Translations under genes and position numbers: made by a program
Shown: in pieces, positions 15,782 through 23,766 of the stretch
How the letters are laid out: every line of letters starts with the position of its first letter
Position numbering within the stretch: the first letter of the stretch is position 1
DNA from: Bacteroidota bacterium
GTDB lineage: Bacteria > Bacteroidota > Ignavibacteria > UBA10030 > UBA8401
Direction: 5' to 3'
NCBI GenBank assembly: GCA_021796275.1
Contig: JAJYOI010000012.1
Location: 1 to 49,678 of the forward strand
Length of the DNA: 49,678 nucleotides
The notes under the pieces: generated by a model
What the model saw: the letters and a program-made list of their open reading frames with translations, nothing else
Told to the model about the DNA's origin: nothing
The model's database searches: none

Positions 15782-16618
15782 TTACTGCGAAATTTGAAAT
15801 GTTGCCACCACAGCGTCGGTGCGTGTACCGTCGTACGGGTATCGCTCCACTGCAATCGGCTTAAGAACGGAATCCCGCACAGCATAGATTTGCTGCTCTG
15901 CCGCGCTGAGTTTTTCGTCTAATAAGTTCGCAAGAAGAAATTGTTTCATCATCACCGACGCGATCTTGCCCGACACAGATTCATTGAACATTCCACAGAC
16001 GACCAGCGGAAATTCCGAATCACGCTGAGCAAGATGAAAAATAGCTTTGACCTGCCATTCGCGCTCTGCCGCAGATTGGTCGTCCAATTCTGTTGATGCA
16101 AATGCAACGCTGCGCAAACCAAGATCGACAACGCCGTACGCCAGAGAGCGGCGCACTTTGCCTTTCCCGACGGGCAGCGATTCAACGCGCTGTGATACGA
16201 TCGGATAGATGCTGAACAATGCATTGCCGGAATTGAAACCGTTCCAGTAACGCGCCATCCCAAAGAATTGATGCATCTCCGCCTGCTTCGCCAATTCTGC
16301 TGGCACATCGAATCCGGATTTGCCTTCCGCCGGCACATCAATTTCCTGCAGCGCAAGTACATCCGGCGCAATCGTTTTAATCCATTGCGCAAAACGCGCC
16401 ACGTCACGTTTATTTTTCAACGCATGTATTGTGTTGAACGACATGATTCTGAATGTCGTCGTTAAAGCCTTTGGAGCCGCTGCAGGTTTTGTGGAAACTT
16501 CCTTCGTAGTGGAACACGACGGCAGAAGAATACCCATTGCAGCCGCAGCAATGCATGCGATAATTGCCGCGCCTCGCACATTAAGACGATGGCTGACTAA
16601 ATTTATTGTAAACCGCAT
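15782..16618 (-). CDS. Endonuclease/exonuclease/phosphatase-fold lipoprotein, probably inactive
   Basis: About 278 residues. A hydrophobic segment ends in LPSC, a lipobox, followed by a Lys/Ala-rich linker. The remainder follows the EEP (DNase I-like) fold: RIMSFNTIHAL, VLALQEID, SGNALFSIYPI, SVAFASTELDDQ, VVCGMFNE, then TRTDAVVATF. The metal-binding Glu of LQE is kept. The catalytic GDFN is GMFN (Asp lost) and the terminal SDH is TDA (His lost), so catalysis is unlikely. ATG 16618 is chosen; GTG 16633, touching the rmlD stop, is an equal alternative. It may have become a binding protein at the envelope. Placed between rmlD and serS on the same strand. Confidence 0.75.
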   Translation of the reverse strand: MRFTINLVSHRLNVRGAAIIACIAAAAMGILLPSCSTTKEVSTKPAAAPKALTTTFRIMSFNTIHALKNKRDVARFAQWIKTIAPDVLALQEIDVPAEGKSGFDVPAELAKQAEMHQFFGMARYWNGFNSGNALFSIYPIVSQRVESLPVGKGKVRRSLAYGVVDLGLRSVAFASTELDDQSAAEREWQVKAIFHLAQRDSEFPLVVCGMFNESVSGKIASVMMKQFLLANLLDEKLSAAEQQIYAVRDSVLKPIAVERYPYDGTRTDAVVATFQISQ

Positions 16619-16633
16619 CCGGTTATTCACCAC

Positions 16634-17545
16634 TTAATTCAAAGTGACATGCAGCAGTTCGCGCCTGAGCGCTTCAATCGCTTGAACAGAAGTCATGGGA
16701 TGGTAATCGATTTCCTTCTCAGCTTTTGTAAGAATAAATCCTGTTACAAGCGGCCGCGGCGCTGGCTGATGCAATTCAAAAGTTTTGATCCGCTGAATAG
16801 CCAAATCGTCAAATCCAAAAGCATGCGCAATTTCAACCGCAAAATCGTAGCGGCTCAGCACGTTCGCGCCGCACACATGATACACTCCGCATCCGCTTCG
16901 TTCTATTGTATTTTTCACTGCCGCCGCAAGATCGCCGACGTAAGTCGGGCTGCTGATCTGATCGTCAACGCATCGGATTTTTTGATTCTCCCGCAGGCTT
17001 TTGACAACCCACAAGGCGAAATTATTTTTCACGCCAATACCGGCTCCAAACACCACAATTGTCCGGAGAATCGCATGATGAGCGCCGCTTGCGATAATGA
17101 CATTTTCGCCGGCGAGTTTTGTTTTCCCGTAGTAATTAATCGGATTCGGACGGGCGTTTTCATCATACGGTCCATGCTTTCCATCGAAAACATAATCCGT
17201 CGAGATATGAATCAGCTTCGCGCCGATGCGGCGGGCAATTTCAGAAAGATTCTCCACACCTGTAACATTAATCTTCCACGCCTGTTCACGCTGCGTTTCA
17301 CAGGCATCAACATTCGTCATTGCTGCCGCATTGACAATAATATCCGGGCGGAAACTTCCGACCAAACTTTTCACGTCGCCTTTGTTCGTAATATCGAGCT
17401 GTGTATAATCAAAAAGATGATGGTCAAGAACGAATGTGCGATGATGCGATGTGTTGAGCACTTCATAGTCAGCTTCCTTCCCCATCATCAGCGCAAGCCG
17501 CTGACCGAGAAGGCCGTTGCTTCCGCAAATGAGGATCCGTTTCAT
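16634..17545 (-). CDS. rmlD: dTDP-4-dehydrorhamnose reductase-like SDR
   Basis: 303 residues, extended short-chain dehydrogenase. The N-terminal NAD(P) motif is GSNGLLGQRLA; the RmlD-type blocks are RPDIIVNAAAMTNVDACE, HISTDYVFDGKHGPYDE and the catalytic NYYGKTKLAGE (YxxxK). RmlD makes dTDP-L-rhamnose for surface glycans. The other rml genes are not in the window, so the exact sugar is not proven; a related reductase is possible. Its ATG overlaps the PfkB kinase stop by 4 nt, tying it to the purE/his run. Confidence 0.85.
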   Translation of the reverse strand: MKRILICGSNGLLGQRLALMMGKEADYEVLNTSHHRTFVLDHHLFDYTQLDITNKGDVKSLVGSFRPDIIVNAAAMTNVDACETQREQAWKINVTGVENLSEIARRIGAKLIHISTDYVFDGKHGPYDENARPNPINYYGKTKLAGENVIIASGAHHAILRTIVVFGAGIGVKNNFALWVVKSLRENQKIRCVDDQISSPTYVGDLAAAVKNTIERSGCGVYHVCGANVLSRYDFAVEIAHAFGFDDLAIQRIKTFELHQPAPRPLVTGFILTKAEKEIDYHPMTSVQAIEALRRELLHVTLN

Positions 17546-18450
17546 ACCGCCTCGCCCAACTTTTTAAATGCACTGAATGCTTTCTCTCCTTCAACAGCAA
17601 ACTCGTGCGCGGCGTTATGAGCAAGTACCAGCGCTTCGGTCAGTTTTTTCTTCCGACACGAGAAATAAAGAAATGCCGCGCCGAACACATCACCGCATCC
17701 GTTGACGTTTGAAAAAGAACGCTGATCGCCGGCAACATCGTTGCGCAGTATTTGTTTATGATCCTGCCGGAACAATGTTGCGCCTTTTCCACCGCGGGTA
17801 ATGCACATCCCTTTCACCATCAACGGCAACATTTGCTTTGCAAGCATTTCCTCGTCATAGTGTTCCATTGTTAAACCGGCAGCTTCTTCCTCATTCATTT
17901 GAACAGAATCCACCATAAAACACCACCGGCGCCAATCGGAAACAGCACGACGGAATCTGGAGGCATCGGAATTCACGCCGAGCGTGAGATTGTGAAGATC
18001 AAGATGAAGCGGAATATTGCGCTCACGAATTGCCAGCCGGATTTCATCCAGTGTTTCGAGCGTAATATCCAAACCGGAAATCATATTGAGAAGAATTCCG
18101 TTCGTGGTGAGGTACGGCTGAATGTTTGCAAACGGAATCGGCGGCGCAATATTTTTCGAGCACTCGATGATCGTCGTGCCGTCTTGAGGGAAAAAATGAA
18201 CTTCATTTGATTCCCCTTCAAGTTGAAATATTCCGCTCGCATCTATCGCGGGATAGCGGGAAAATTGTTCCTTCACAAGCTCCAAATCCTTGGTTCCGAC
18301 ACCGAACACAGGCCAAACTGAATCTTCATCTCCGGCAAAACTTGCAAGCGCGGCAATAGCGAAGAAAATTCCGCCGGGTTTCCGTTCCTCCGTTCCATCC
18401 GAACGATGATGCACATCGAACGAACAATGTCCAATAACTGTGAACTTCAT
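17542..18450 (-). CDS. PfkB-family sugar/nucleoside kinase
   Basis: About 302 residues. It shows a ribokinase-type core: TVIGHCSFDVHHRSDG, then GGIFFAIAALASFAG, MNEEEAAGLTM, ITRGGKGATLF and the anion hole/catalytic motif NVNGCGDVFGAAFLY. The usual GAGD is GCGD but the catalytic Asp is present. Substrate unknown (ribose, fructose, nucleoside or a sugar acid). I start at ATG 18450, one base after the purE stop, with AAGGA in the end of purE; a longer frame from 18483 overlaps purE and adds residues outside the fold. It is coupled to rmlD by a 4-nt overlap. Linkage to purE could mean ribose or nucleoside salvage (inference). Confidence 0.85.
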   Translation of the reverse strand: MKFTVIGHCSFDVHHRSDGTEERKPGGIFFAIAALASFAGDEDSVWPVFGVGTKDLELVKEQFSRYPAIDASGIFQLEGESNEVHFFPQDGTTIIECSKNIAPPIPFANIQPYLTTNGILLNMISGLDITLETLDEIRLAIRERNIPLHLDLHNLTLGVNSDASRFRRAVSDWRRWCFMVDSVQMNEEEAAGLTMEHYDEEMLAKQMLPLMVKGMCITRGGKGATLFRQDHKQILRNDVAGDQRSFSNVNGCGDVFGAAFLYFSCRKKKLTEALVLAHNAAHEFAVEGEKAFSAFKKLGEAV

Positions 18451-18451
18451 G

Positions 18452-18910
18452 CTACAGCTTCGATCCTTTTTTTCGAAACTCAAGAAGTTTAGCTTTCATT
18501 GTAGAATCGCCGAGTGCCAGAATTTCGGCGGCGAGAACCGCGGCATTTTTTGCTCCGGCGCTGCCGATTGCAACAGTCGCAACAGGAATTCCCGGAGGCA
18601 TTTGCACAATTGAATAGAGCGCATCGACGCCGTTTAATTCAGAACCGGAAAGCGGAACGCCGATTACCGGCAGCGTCGTTTGTGCGGCAACCACTCCGGG
18701 CAAGTGCGCCGCCATTCCTGCAGCGGCAATGATGACGTGAAATCCGTTTTTCTCTGCACCGCGTGCAAATTCCGCCGTCTGTTCCGGGTTTCGGTGTGCT
18801 GACGAAATTTTTACTTCAAACGGAATACCGAACCACTCAAGATACTTTTTGCATCCGTCCATTGCCGGTTCATCCGACGAACTGCCGAGTAAAATAGCAA
18901 CCTTTGACAT
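18452..18910 (-). CDS. purE: N5-carboxyaminoimidazole ribonucleotide mutase
   Basis: 152 residues, class I PurE length. It interconverts N5-CAIR and CAIR in purine synthesis (cytoplasmic octamer in the family). Motifs: [22 protein letters not shown] (catalytic His; usually SAHRTP), [21 protein letters not shown] and [15 protein letters not shown]. purK, which supplies N5-CAIR, is not in the window. It follows hisI by 8 nt and is followed by the kinase after 1 nt, so it is in the his transcription unit. The his pathway releases AICAR into purine synthesis, a plausible reason for the linkage. Confidence 0.95.
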   Translation of the reverse strand: MSKVAILLGSSSDEPAMDGCKKYLEWFGIPFEVKISSAHRNPEQTAEFARGAEKNGFHVIIAAAGMAAHLPGVVAAQTTLPVIGVPLSGSELNGVDALYSIVQMPPGIPVATVAIGSAGAKNAAVLAAEILALGDSTMKAKLLEFRKKGSKL

Positions 18911-18918
18911 TTGATTCC

Positions 18919-19308
18919 TTATTTTTTGTACACCTGTTTCGGATCGAAGAAAATATCGCCGCTCTCTTTGAAATTGTTGCCGCCATCTATAACTTCACGA
19001 TAAAAACATGTGCGGTGTCCAGTATGACACGCCGCGCCGCCGACCTGATGAACTTTGAGAAGCACAACGTCAGCATCGCAGTCAATGTGAATGGATTCCA
19101 CTTCCTGAATGTTGCCGGACTCTTCTCCCTTCACCCAAAACTTTTTCCGCGAGCGGCTCCAATATGTGGCGCGCTTGGTTTCAACGGTGGCGCGCAAGCT
19201 TTCTTTGTTCATCCATGCCATCATCAGAATTTCATTTGTTGCTGCATCCTGCGCAACCGCCGGAACCAAACCGTCGGAATTGAATTTTACTTCGTCGAGT
19301 ATTTTCAT
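18919..19308 (-). CDS. hisI: Phosphoribosyl-AMP cyclohydrolase
   Basis: 129 residues. It opens the adenine ring of phosphoribosyl-AMP in histidine synthesis. Motifs: [26 protein letters not shown], the metal site [13 protein letters not shown] and [11 protein letters not shown] (Cys/His ligands). The protein ends soon after this, so there is no fused HisE pyrophosphohydrolase; hisE must be elsewhere. ATG 19308 is preferred over the GTG just before it (19311). hisF ends 11 nt upstream. Confidence 0.95.
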   Translation of the reverse strand: MKILDEVKFNSDGLVPAVAQDAATNEILMMAWMNKESLRATVETKRATYWSRSRKKFWVKGEESGNIQEVESIHIDCDADVVLLKVHQVGGAACHTGHRTCFYREVIDGGNNFKESGDIFFDPKQVYKK

Positions 19309-19319
19309 CACATTGCTTT

Positions 19320-20087
19320 TTATGTTCTTACCAAAATATTCTTTGACCGCAAATATTCTTTCGCTTGCGCGATAGAAAACTGCCTGAAATGAAAAATGGA
19401 CGCCGCCAGCACAGCATCTGCATGACCGGCGGCGAACGCCTCATACAAATGCTCCAACGTTCCCGCGCCTCCGCTCGCAATCACGGGAATTTTCACTAAT
19501 GCCGAAACAGCATCAAGCAATTCCACATCGTAGCCGTCTTTTGTTCCGTCGCGGTCCATGCTTGTTAAAAGAATTTCGCCTGCGCCGAGCGACTCAACCT
19601 TCTGCGCCCATTCAACCGCGTCAAGACCGGTTTGTGTGCGTCCGCCATGAATATACACACTCCATTTTTTCTCATGTGCGCTTCCATTGCGCTTTGCATC
19701 TATTGCCGCAACGATACATTGAACGCCGAATTGTTCTGCGCCTTCGGAAATTAACTGTGGATTTTTCACCGCAGCAGTATTGACGCTGATCTTGTCGGCG
19801 CCGCTGCGCAGAATTTCTCTCATGTCTTCAGTTGTTCGAATACCGCCGCCAATGGTAAAGGGAATAAAAACCTCTTCCGCAGTTCTTCGAACAACATCGA
19901 GCATTGTTGCGCGATTATCAGACGAAGCGGTGATGTCGAGAAAAACTAATTCATCGGCACCTTCAGAGTCATAAAATTTTGCCTGCACAACGGGATCGCC
20001 GGCATCGATCAAGCTAACAAAGTTGACGCCTTTAACGACTCTGCCTTTGTCAACATCCAAACATGGAATTATTCTCTTGGCAAGCAT
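19320..20087 (-). CDS. hisF: Imidazole glycerol phosphate synthase, cyclase subunit
   Basis: 255 residues, full-length (beta-alpha)8 barrel. It joins ammonia from HisH to PRFAR, giving imidazole glycerol phosphate and AICAR. Visible: [19 protein letters not shown] (catalytic Asp11), [21 protein letters not shown] (second catalytic Asp near 130) and the phosphate sites [14 protein letters not shown] and ASIFHF. Tightly spaced: 3 nt from hisA upstream and 11 nt to hisI. Start MLAKRIIPC is the standard one. Confidence 0.97.
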   Translation of the reverse strand: MLAKRIIPCLDVDKGRVVKGVNFVSLIDAGDPVVQAKFYDSEGADELVFLDITASSDNRATMLDVVRRTAEEVFIPFTIGGGIRTTEDMREILRSGADKISVNTAAVKNPQLISEGAEQFGVQCIVAAIDAKRNGSAHEKKWSVYIHGGRTQTGLDAVEWAQKVESLGAGEILLTSMDRDGTKDGYDVELLDAVSALVKIPVIASGGAGTLEHLYEAFAAGHADAVLAASIFHFRQFSIAQAKEYLRSKNILVRT

Positions 20088-20090
20088 TTT

Positions 20091-20855
20091 TTATATTCTT
20101 CGTGTCGGGCCCAAATCTTCCAATTCTTTTTCATTCATGCGCCACAATGCCTGGCACGGAAATTTGTTTTCGTAGAGTGCTTTCCCGACAATGACCGAAT
20201 CAACGCCGAATTTTTCAAGCTCCTGCATCTGAATCAAATCTTTGAAGCCGGAGACGCCGCCGGATGCAGTAACCCGCAGTTGAGTTTTCACTGCCATTTC
20301 TTTGATCGCTTCAAAGTTAGGGCCGGTAAGCATTCCATCGCGCAAAATATCGGTGTACACAATGCGGCAAACGCCGAGCTCTTTCATTTTCAATGCAAAC
20401 GCAACGGCTTCTTCCCCGGTATCATGCTTCCATCCCTGCGTCATCACAATGCCGTTCTTTGCGTCAATGCCGACGGCAATTCTTCGTGCGCCATATTCTT
20501 TCACAAGTTCTTTCACAAGATTCGGATCTTCAATCGCTACGGTTCCCAGCACAACGCGAAACACGCCGACTCCAAACGCCTGCCTGACATGTTCGTAGGT
20601 ACGAATGCCGCCGCCGATTTGAATCGGAATGTCCACCGCATTAACGATACGCGCGATGACGTCAAGATTGTGCATTGCACCTTCGAATGCGCCGTCAAGA
20701 TCAACGATGTGCAGCGTCTTAGCATTTTCTCCGCGCCATAGAATCGCCATCTTTACCGGATCAAGCGAATAGATTTTTTCGGTGCCCGGTTCGCCCTGCA
20801 CAAGACGAACACATTTCCCGTCTTTAATATCTATCGCCGGAAAAATCAACAACAT
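20091..20855 (-). CDS. hisA: ProFAR isomerase
   Basis: 254 residues, a half-barrel-duplicated TIM barrel homologous to hisF. It performs the Amadori isomerisation of ProFAR to PRFAR. Motifs: FPAIDIKDGKCVRLVQG (catalytic Asp near 9), LHIVDLDGAFEG, IPIQIGGGIRTYE, the catalytic IVYTDILRDGML (Asp near 170) and TASGGVSGFKDL. The C-terminus is a little long and ends in ELEDLGPTRRI. It follows hisH by 16 nt. Confidence 0.97.
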   Translation of the reverse strand: MLLIFPAIDIKDGKCVRLVQGEPGTEKIYSLDPVKMAILWRGENAKTLHIVDLDGAFEGAMHNLDVIARIVNAVDIPIQIGGGIRTYEHVRQAFGVGVFRVVLGTVAIEDPNLVKELVKEYGARRIAVGIDAKNGIVMTQGWKHDTGEEAVAFALKMKELGVCRIVYTDILRDGMLTGPNFEAIKEMAVKTQLRVTASGGVSGFKDLIQMQELEKFGVDSVIVGKALYENKFPCQALWRMNEKELEDLGPTRRI

Positions 20856-20871
20856 TGTTTCATGCTCCTTT

Positions 20872-21471
20872 TCACATCGCTAACGCAAAGTTCTTCAACA
20901 ACAGCAATCCAGCGCGCTGGCTTTTTTCCGGGTGGAACTGAATTCCGCAAATGTTTTCTTTTTGAATAATTGATGGAAAATGAAATCCGTATTCCGTTGT
21001 CGTTAACGTAACCGCTTCACGTGGTTCGGCATAAAATGAATGTACAAAATAGACAAAGCTGTTATCGACAACATCTGCCAACAGTTTTGATTGCCGTTGA
21101 ATTTCAATCTGATTCCATCCAATATGAGGAACTTTTACACTCGACGGAAAAAGCTTTATTTCTCCGCTGACGATATTCAACCCTTCGTGTTCACCGTTCT
21201 CGAAGCTTTTGGAAAAAAGTAATTGCATGCCCAGGCAAATTCCGATAAGGGGCTTTCCTTTTTGAACATGCGAATAAATAAGCTCGTTCAAACCGAGCGA
21301 AACAATATTCTCCATCGCTTTGCCGAATGCACCGACTCCGGGCAACACCAGTTTGTCCGCCTGAGAAAGCTCACCGGCATCGCTTGAAACAAATGCTTCT
21401 GCTCCAACTTTCTCGAAAGCCTTTTGAACAGAACGAAGGTTATTCAACTTATAATCTATAATGCCTATCAT
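20872..21471 (-). CDS. hisH: Imidazole glycerol phosphate synthase, glutaminase subunit
   Basis: 199 residues, class I glutamine amidotransferase. It hydrolyses glutamine and channels ammonia into HisF. Motifs: VLPGVGAFGKAM (oxyanion region), the nucleophile GICLGMQLLF (Cys near 79), and the His-Glu pair in GIQFHPEKSQRAGL. The family's usual start MIGIIDY is used. Upstream lies a 75-nt gap full of heptamer repeats separating it from hisB. Confidence 0.97.
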   Translation of the reverse strand: MIGIIDYKLNNLRSVQKAFEKVGAEAFVSSDAGELSQADKLVLPGVGAFGKAMENIVSLGLNELIYSHVQKGKPLIGICLGMQLLFSKSFENGEHEGLNIVSGEIKLFPSSVKVPHIGWNQIEIQRQSKLLADVVDNSFVYFVHSFYAEPREAVTLTTTEYGFHFPSIIQKENICGIQFHPEKSQRAGLLLLKNFALAM

Positions 21472-21477
21472 AGTTTA

Positions 21478-21536
21478 GTTTCGAGTTGCGGGTTTCGTGA
21501 TTCGCGGTTTGCTCAAATCTCGGAACACAAATCTCG
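21478..21536. repeat. Heptamer-phased repeats in the hisB-hisH gap
   Basis: Five consecutive 7-mers with consensus GTTTCGN (GTTTCGA, GTTGCGG, GTTTCGT, GATTCGC, GGTTTGC; 21478-21512), then CAAATCTCG twice, 14 nt apart (21514-21522, 21528-21536), still in 7-nt phase. No coding reason for this is visible. Similar heptamer arrays occur at 29155-29182 and 29368-29395. Confidence 0.55.
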
Positions 21537-21546
21537 AACCGTTTTC

Positions 21547-22131
21547 TTAAAGTTTTCCTTTTGTCGAAGGAATTCCTTTCGCACGCGAATCCTTTTCACA
21601 CGCGAGGCGCAACGCGCGGGCAAATGCCTTGAACATCGCTTCAATTTTATGATGCGTGTTCGAGCCATACAGAATTTCGATATGAATATTTGCTTTCACA
21701 TTATCAGCGAACGACTGGAAAAAATGGCGGATCATTTCCGTTGAAAGATCGCCGACTTTTTTCCGATTGAACTCGGCATGAAACACCAACGCTGCACGCC
21801 CGCTCAAATCGACAACGCACCGCGCCAGCGATTCATCCATCGGAACATACGCGTGTCCATAACGGCTAATACCTGACTTATCACCCAACGCTTTGTCAAA
21901 AGCCTGTCCAAGTGCAATTGCAGCATCTTCGGTGGTATGATGATCGTCCACATTCAAATCACCCTTGCACATCAAGTCCAAGTTGAACATTCCGTGTTTC
22001 ACAAAAAGTTCAAGCATATGATCAAGAAAACCGATACCGGTAGCAATTTTTGATGAACCGGTTCCGTCAATTTCAAGGGCGATGGAAACATCGGTTTCCT
22101 TTGTTTTCCGTCGAATCTTAGCGGTACGCAT
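21547..22131 (-). CDS. hisB: Imidazoleglycerol-phosphate dehydratase
   Basis: 194 residues, the single-domain form without the histidinol-phosphate phosphatase found in E. coli HisB. It dehydrates imidazole glycerol phosphate to imidazole acetol phosphate. Motifs: GTGIGFLDHMLELF-like TGIGFLDHMLELFVKHG, the metal site DDHHTTEDAAIALGQ and the second site NTHHKIEAMFKAFARALR. It is the first gene of the his/pur unit. hisG, hisD, hisC and hisE are not in the window. A promoter (22201-22229) and a hairpin with a T-run lie just upstream. Confidence 0.97.
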   Translation of the reverse strand: MRTAKIRRKTKETDVSIALEIDGTGSSKIATGIGFLDHMLELFVKHGMFNLDLMCKGDLNVDDHHTTEDAAIALGQAFDKALGDKSGISRYGHAYVPMDESLARCVVDLSGRAALVFHAEFNRKKVGDLSTEMIRHFFQSFADNVKANIHIEILYGSNTHHKIEAMFKAFARALRLACEKDSRAKGIPSTKGKL

Positions 22132-22149
22132 ATCATTTTACTTGTATTG

Positions 22150-22186
22150 AATAAAAACGTAGGGACGTTCGTTTGAACGTCCCTAC
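22150..22186 (-). terminator. Terminator-like hairpin in the his leader (possible attenuator)
   Basis: GTAGGGACGTTC-GTTT-GAACGTCCCTAC (22159-22186) is a perfect 12-bp stem. On the minus strand the stem is followed by GTTTTTATT, as in an intrinsic terminator. It starts ~8 nt after the predicted his transcription start and ends 27 nt before hisB. It could attenuate the operon, or be an inserted mobile palindrome of the GTAGG type (compare 6933-6957). Confidence 0.65.
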
Positions 22187-22200
22187 AAAACTACTGTTAA

Positions 22201-22229
22201 ATTATGCACAAATTTTGCGTGAGTTTCAA
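22201..22229 (-). promoter_or_regulatory. Predicted his operon promoter
   Basis: On the minus strand TTGAAA (22224-22229), 17-nt spacer, CATAAT (22201-22206). Predicted start about 22194. The match to the sigma-70-type consensus and the spacing are good; the FCB-group housekeeping consensus differs, so this is tentative. Confidence 0.5.
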
Positions 22230-22292
22230 GCCTGCCTGCGGGCACAATTACCCTTGTCCATCTATGATTTAAAAATATTTTTTGTCCGTCAC

Positions 22293-22320
22293 TTGCGTTT
22301 TCGTGGAAATTACTTATATT
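22293..22320 (+). promoter_or_regulatory. Predicted promoter of the 22444 outer-membrane gene
   Basis: TTGCGT (22293-22298), 16-nt spacer, TATATT (22315-22320). It would give a leader of about 117 nt. A TAAGGAG ribosome-binding site lies just before ATG 22444. Confidence 0.4.
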
Positions 22321-22443
22321 TCACATGCCTTCATAAGTTCAACAACTTTATTAAAAGTTTCGCAGTGCCTCCCACGCAGTCGAATCTATACAATTTCTAT
22401 TTTTCATTCACAACAACATTCATAATACATTAAGGAGTCCAGT

Positions 22444-23550
22444 ATGAAAAAACTTCTTCTTCCTCTTGTGCTTTGCCTTGCCCTTATCGGGTCTCAAACG
22501 CAGGCACAAACTCTTGACGAGACAATGACGAAGCTCGCGGGAAGCGCTGCGAGTGCATACGTCAATCCTATCGTCACAGGATTCGGCGCAGACTTAAACG
22601 GCGGTTGGTTTCACAAAGCACCTAAAGCGGAAATGTACGGATTCGATTTGGAGTTCGGCGTAGTAGCAATGGGAACATTTCCCGGCGATGCTGCGAAAAC
22701 AATTCCGGCAGGAACGCAAGGGCTTTTCCGATTCACAGGTGGACCTGTTGGTTCCAACAGTCAGGCCGAACAGATAGCAGAACAAATTGATGGATGGAAT
22801 ACTAATCCAGTAATTATTGCTAACCAACAAAACATAATTGATAAAATTGCAGGCACAGATTTTACAGTTGGTATTACGGGGGGAACGATAGTTGGCTCAA
22901 AAACAGATACAATTAAAATTGTCTTTCCAGATCAAACCGTAGATTTCGGTAGCCCAATCGGCCCTCGACACGTTAGTGGAAGCTCGGTTGCCATTCCAGA
23001 TGTAGCCGGATTGCTCGAGAACGTTTCAGTTATTCCTCTTGCAGCCCCGCAACTCAGCATCGGCACCATTGCAGGCACGCAATTGACATTTCGGTATTTG
23101 CCGAGCGTGCAACTTAATACAGATATTGGAAAGTTCAGCTATTTCGGGTTTGGCATTCAGCACAATCCCGGACTCTGGCTTGCAACTCCATTGCCGGTCG
23201 ATATTGCGGTCAGTTTCTTTACACAAAAACTTTCTGTCGGAACATTATTCACGACAAAAGCGACAGCATTCGGTGTGAACGTCAGCAAGCGTTTCGGACC
23301 CGGCGCGCTCAACATTACTCCGTATGCCGGATTTATGCTTGAGTCGTCAACGATGACGTTTGACTATACGGCACAAATCACAAATTCAGCCGGCACAACA
23401 AGTTTGCCGATCCATCTTGAACTCAATGGCGCAAACAAATCGCGTGTAACGCTCGGCTTGAGTATCAAATTGTTATTCCTCAACATCAATGCAGATTACA
23501 ATTTGGCAAAGAACAACTCTGCCACCGCAGGTTTAATGTTTATTATCTAA
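22444..23550 (+). CDS. Outer-membrane beta-barrel protein, DUF6588-like
   Basis: 368 residues with a clear signal peptide (KKLLLPLVLCLALIGSQTQA). The mature start LDETMTKLAGSAASAYVNPI, followed by GFGADLNGGWFHKAPKAE, resembles the DUF6588 group of Bacteroidota outer-membrane proteins. After that come alternating strands typical of a beta barrel, ending in NADYNLAKNNSATAGLMFII with a hydrophobic terminal strand. Possible function: porin or transport; none is established. Strong TAAGGAG with 8-nt spacing before ATG 22444. Monocistronic: own promoter upstream and a strong terminator at 23622-23660. Confidence 0.8.
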   Translation: MKKLLLPLVLCLALIGSQTQAQTLDETMTKLAGSAASAYVNPIVTGFGADLNGGWFHKAPKAEMYGFDLEFGVVAMGTFPGDAAKTIPAGTQGLFRFTGGPVGSNSQAEQIAEQIDGWNTNPVIIANQQNIIDKIAGTDFTVGITGGTIVGSKTDTIKIVFPDQTVDFGSPIGPRHVSGSSVAIPDVAGLLENVSVIPLAAPQLSIGTIAGTQLTFRYLPSVQLNTDIGKFSYFGFGIQHNPGLWLATPLPVDIAVSFFTQKLSVGTLFTTKATAFGVNVSKRFGPGALNITPYAGFMLESSTMTFDYTAQITNSAGTTSLPIHLELNGANKSRVTLGLSIKLLFLNINADYNLAKNNSATAGLMFII

Positions 23551-23555
23551 CCAAC

Positions 23556-23593
23556 TCACGCCTTTCAGCGTGATGGCGGTACGCTGTGGCGTA
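23556..23593. repeat. Two short hairpins after the outer-membrane gene
   Basis: TCACGC-ctttca-GCGTGA (23556-23573) and TACGC-tgtg-GCGTA (23580-23593) stand in a row before the intrinsic terminator. They share GCGT arms and could pair alternatively. Possibly an mRNA 3'-end stabiliser or a REP-type remnant. Confidence 0.4.
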
Positions 23594-23621
23594 GCGCTCA
23601 CTGCTTCCCGTTTCAAATCAA

Positions 23622-23660
23622 AAAAAGGCTGGCTTGAACAAAGTCAGCCTTTTTATTTTT
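23622..23660 (+). terminator. Intrinsic terminator
   Basis: AAAAAGGCTGGCTT - GAACA - AAGTCAGCCTTTTT: a 14-bp stem with one G-U pair, then ATTTTTTT. Strong rho-independent terminator 71 nt past the outer-membrane gene. Confidence 0.9.
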
Positions 23661-23712
23661 TTGTCCGCATCTTCCGACACTGCATGGAACGCTGCCGAAA
23701 TGTATTTCCAAT

Positions 23713-23741
23713 TTGCACACACATTCTTCCTTTACTATATT
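23713..23741 (+). promoter_or_regulatory. Predicted promoter of the TPR-CHAT gene
   Basis: TTGCAC (23713-23718), 17-nt spacer, TATATT (23736-23741), giving a leader of about 20 nt. If used, it rules out the TTG at 23713 as a start codon and supports ATG 23767. Confidence 0.45.
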
Positions 23742-23766
23742 GAGCGAAGAAAGAATTCAGAATCCA

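Larger units (their letters stand above)
22132..22443. other. Divergent regulatory region, his operon / outer-membrane gene
   Basis: 312 nt without a gene. It contains the his promoter and the hairpin on the minus strand, and a promoter for the 22444 gene on the plus strand. A small TGCC-TGCG-GGCA hairpin lies near 22235. I see no T-box motif, no leader peptide rich in His codons and no riboswitch I can name. Confidence 0.6.

Noticed and set aside
16649..17620. 323-codon plus-strand frame opposite rmlD
   Set aside because: Antisense shadow of a well-conserved reductase; composition is not protein-like.
18919..19308. HisI-HisE fusion
   Set aside because: The protein ends soon after the metal-binding block; there is no C-terminal pyrophosphohydrolase domain.
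22132..22230. Classic his attenuation with a His-rich leader peptide, or a T-box
   Set aside because: The hairpin begins only ~8 nt after the predicted transcription start, so there is no space for a leader peptide; no T-box-like sequence seen.
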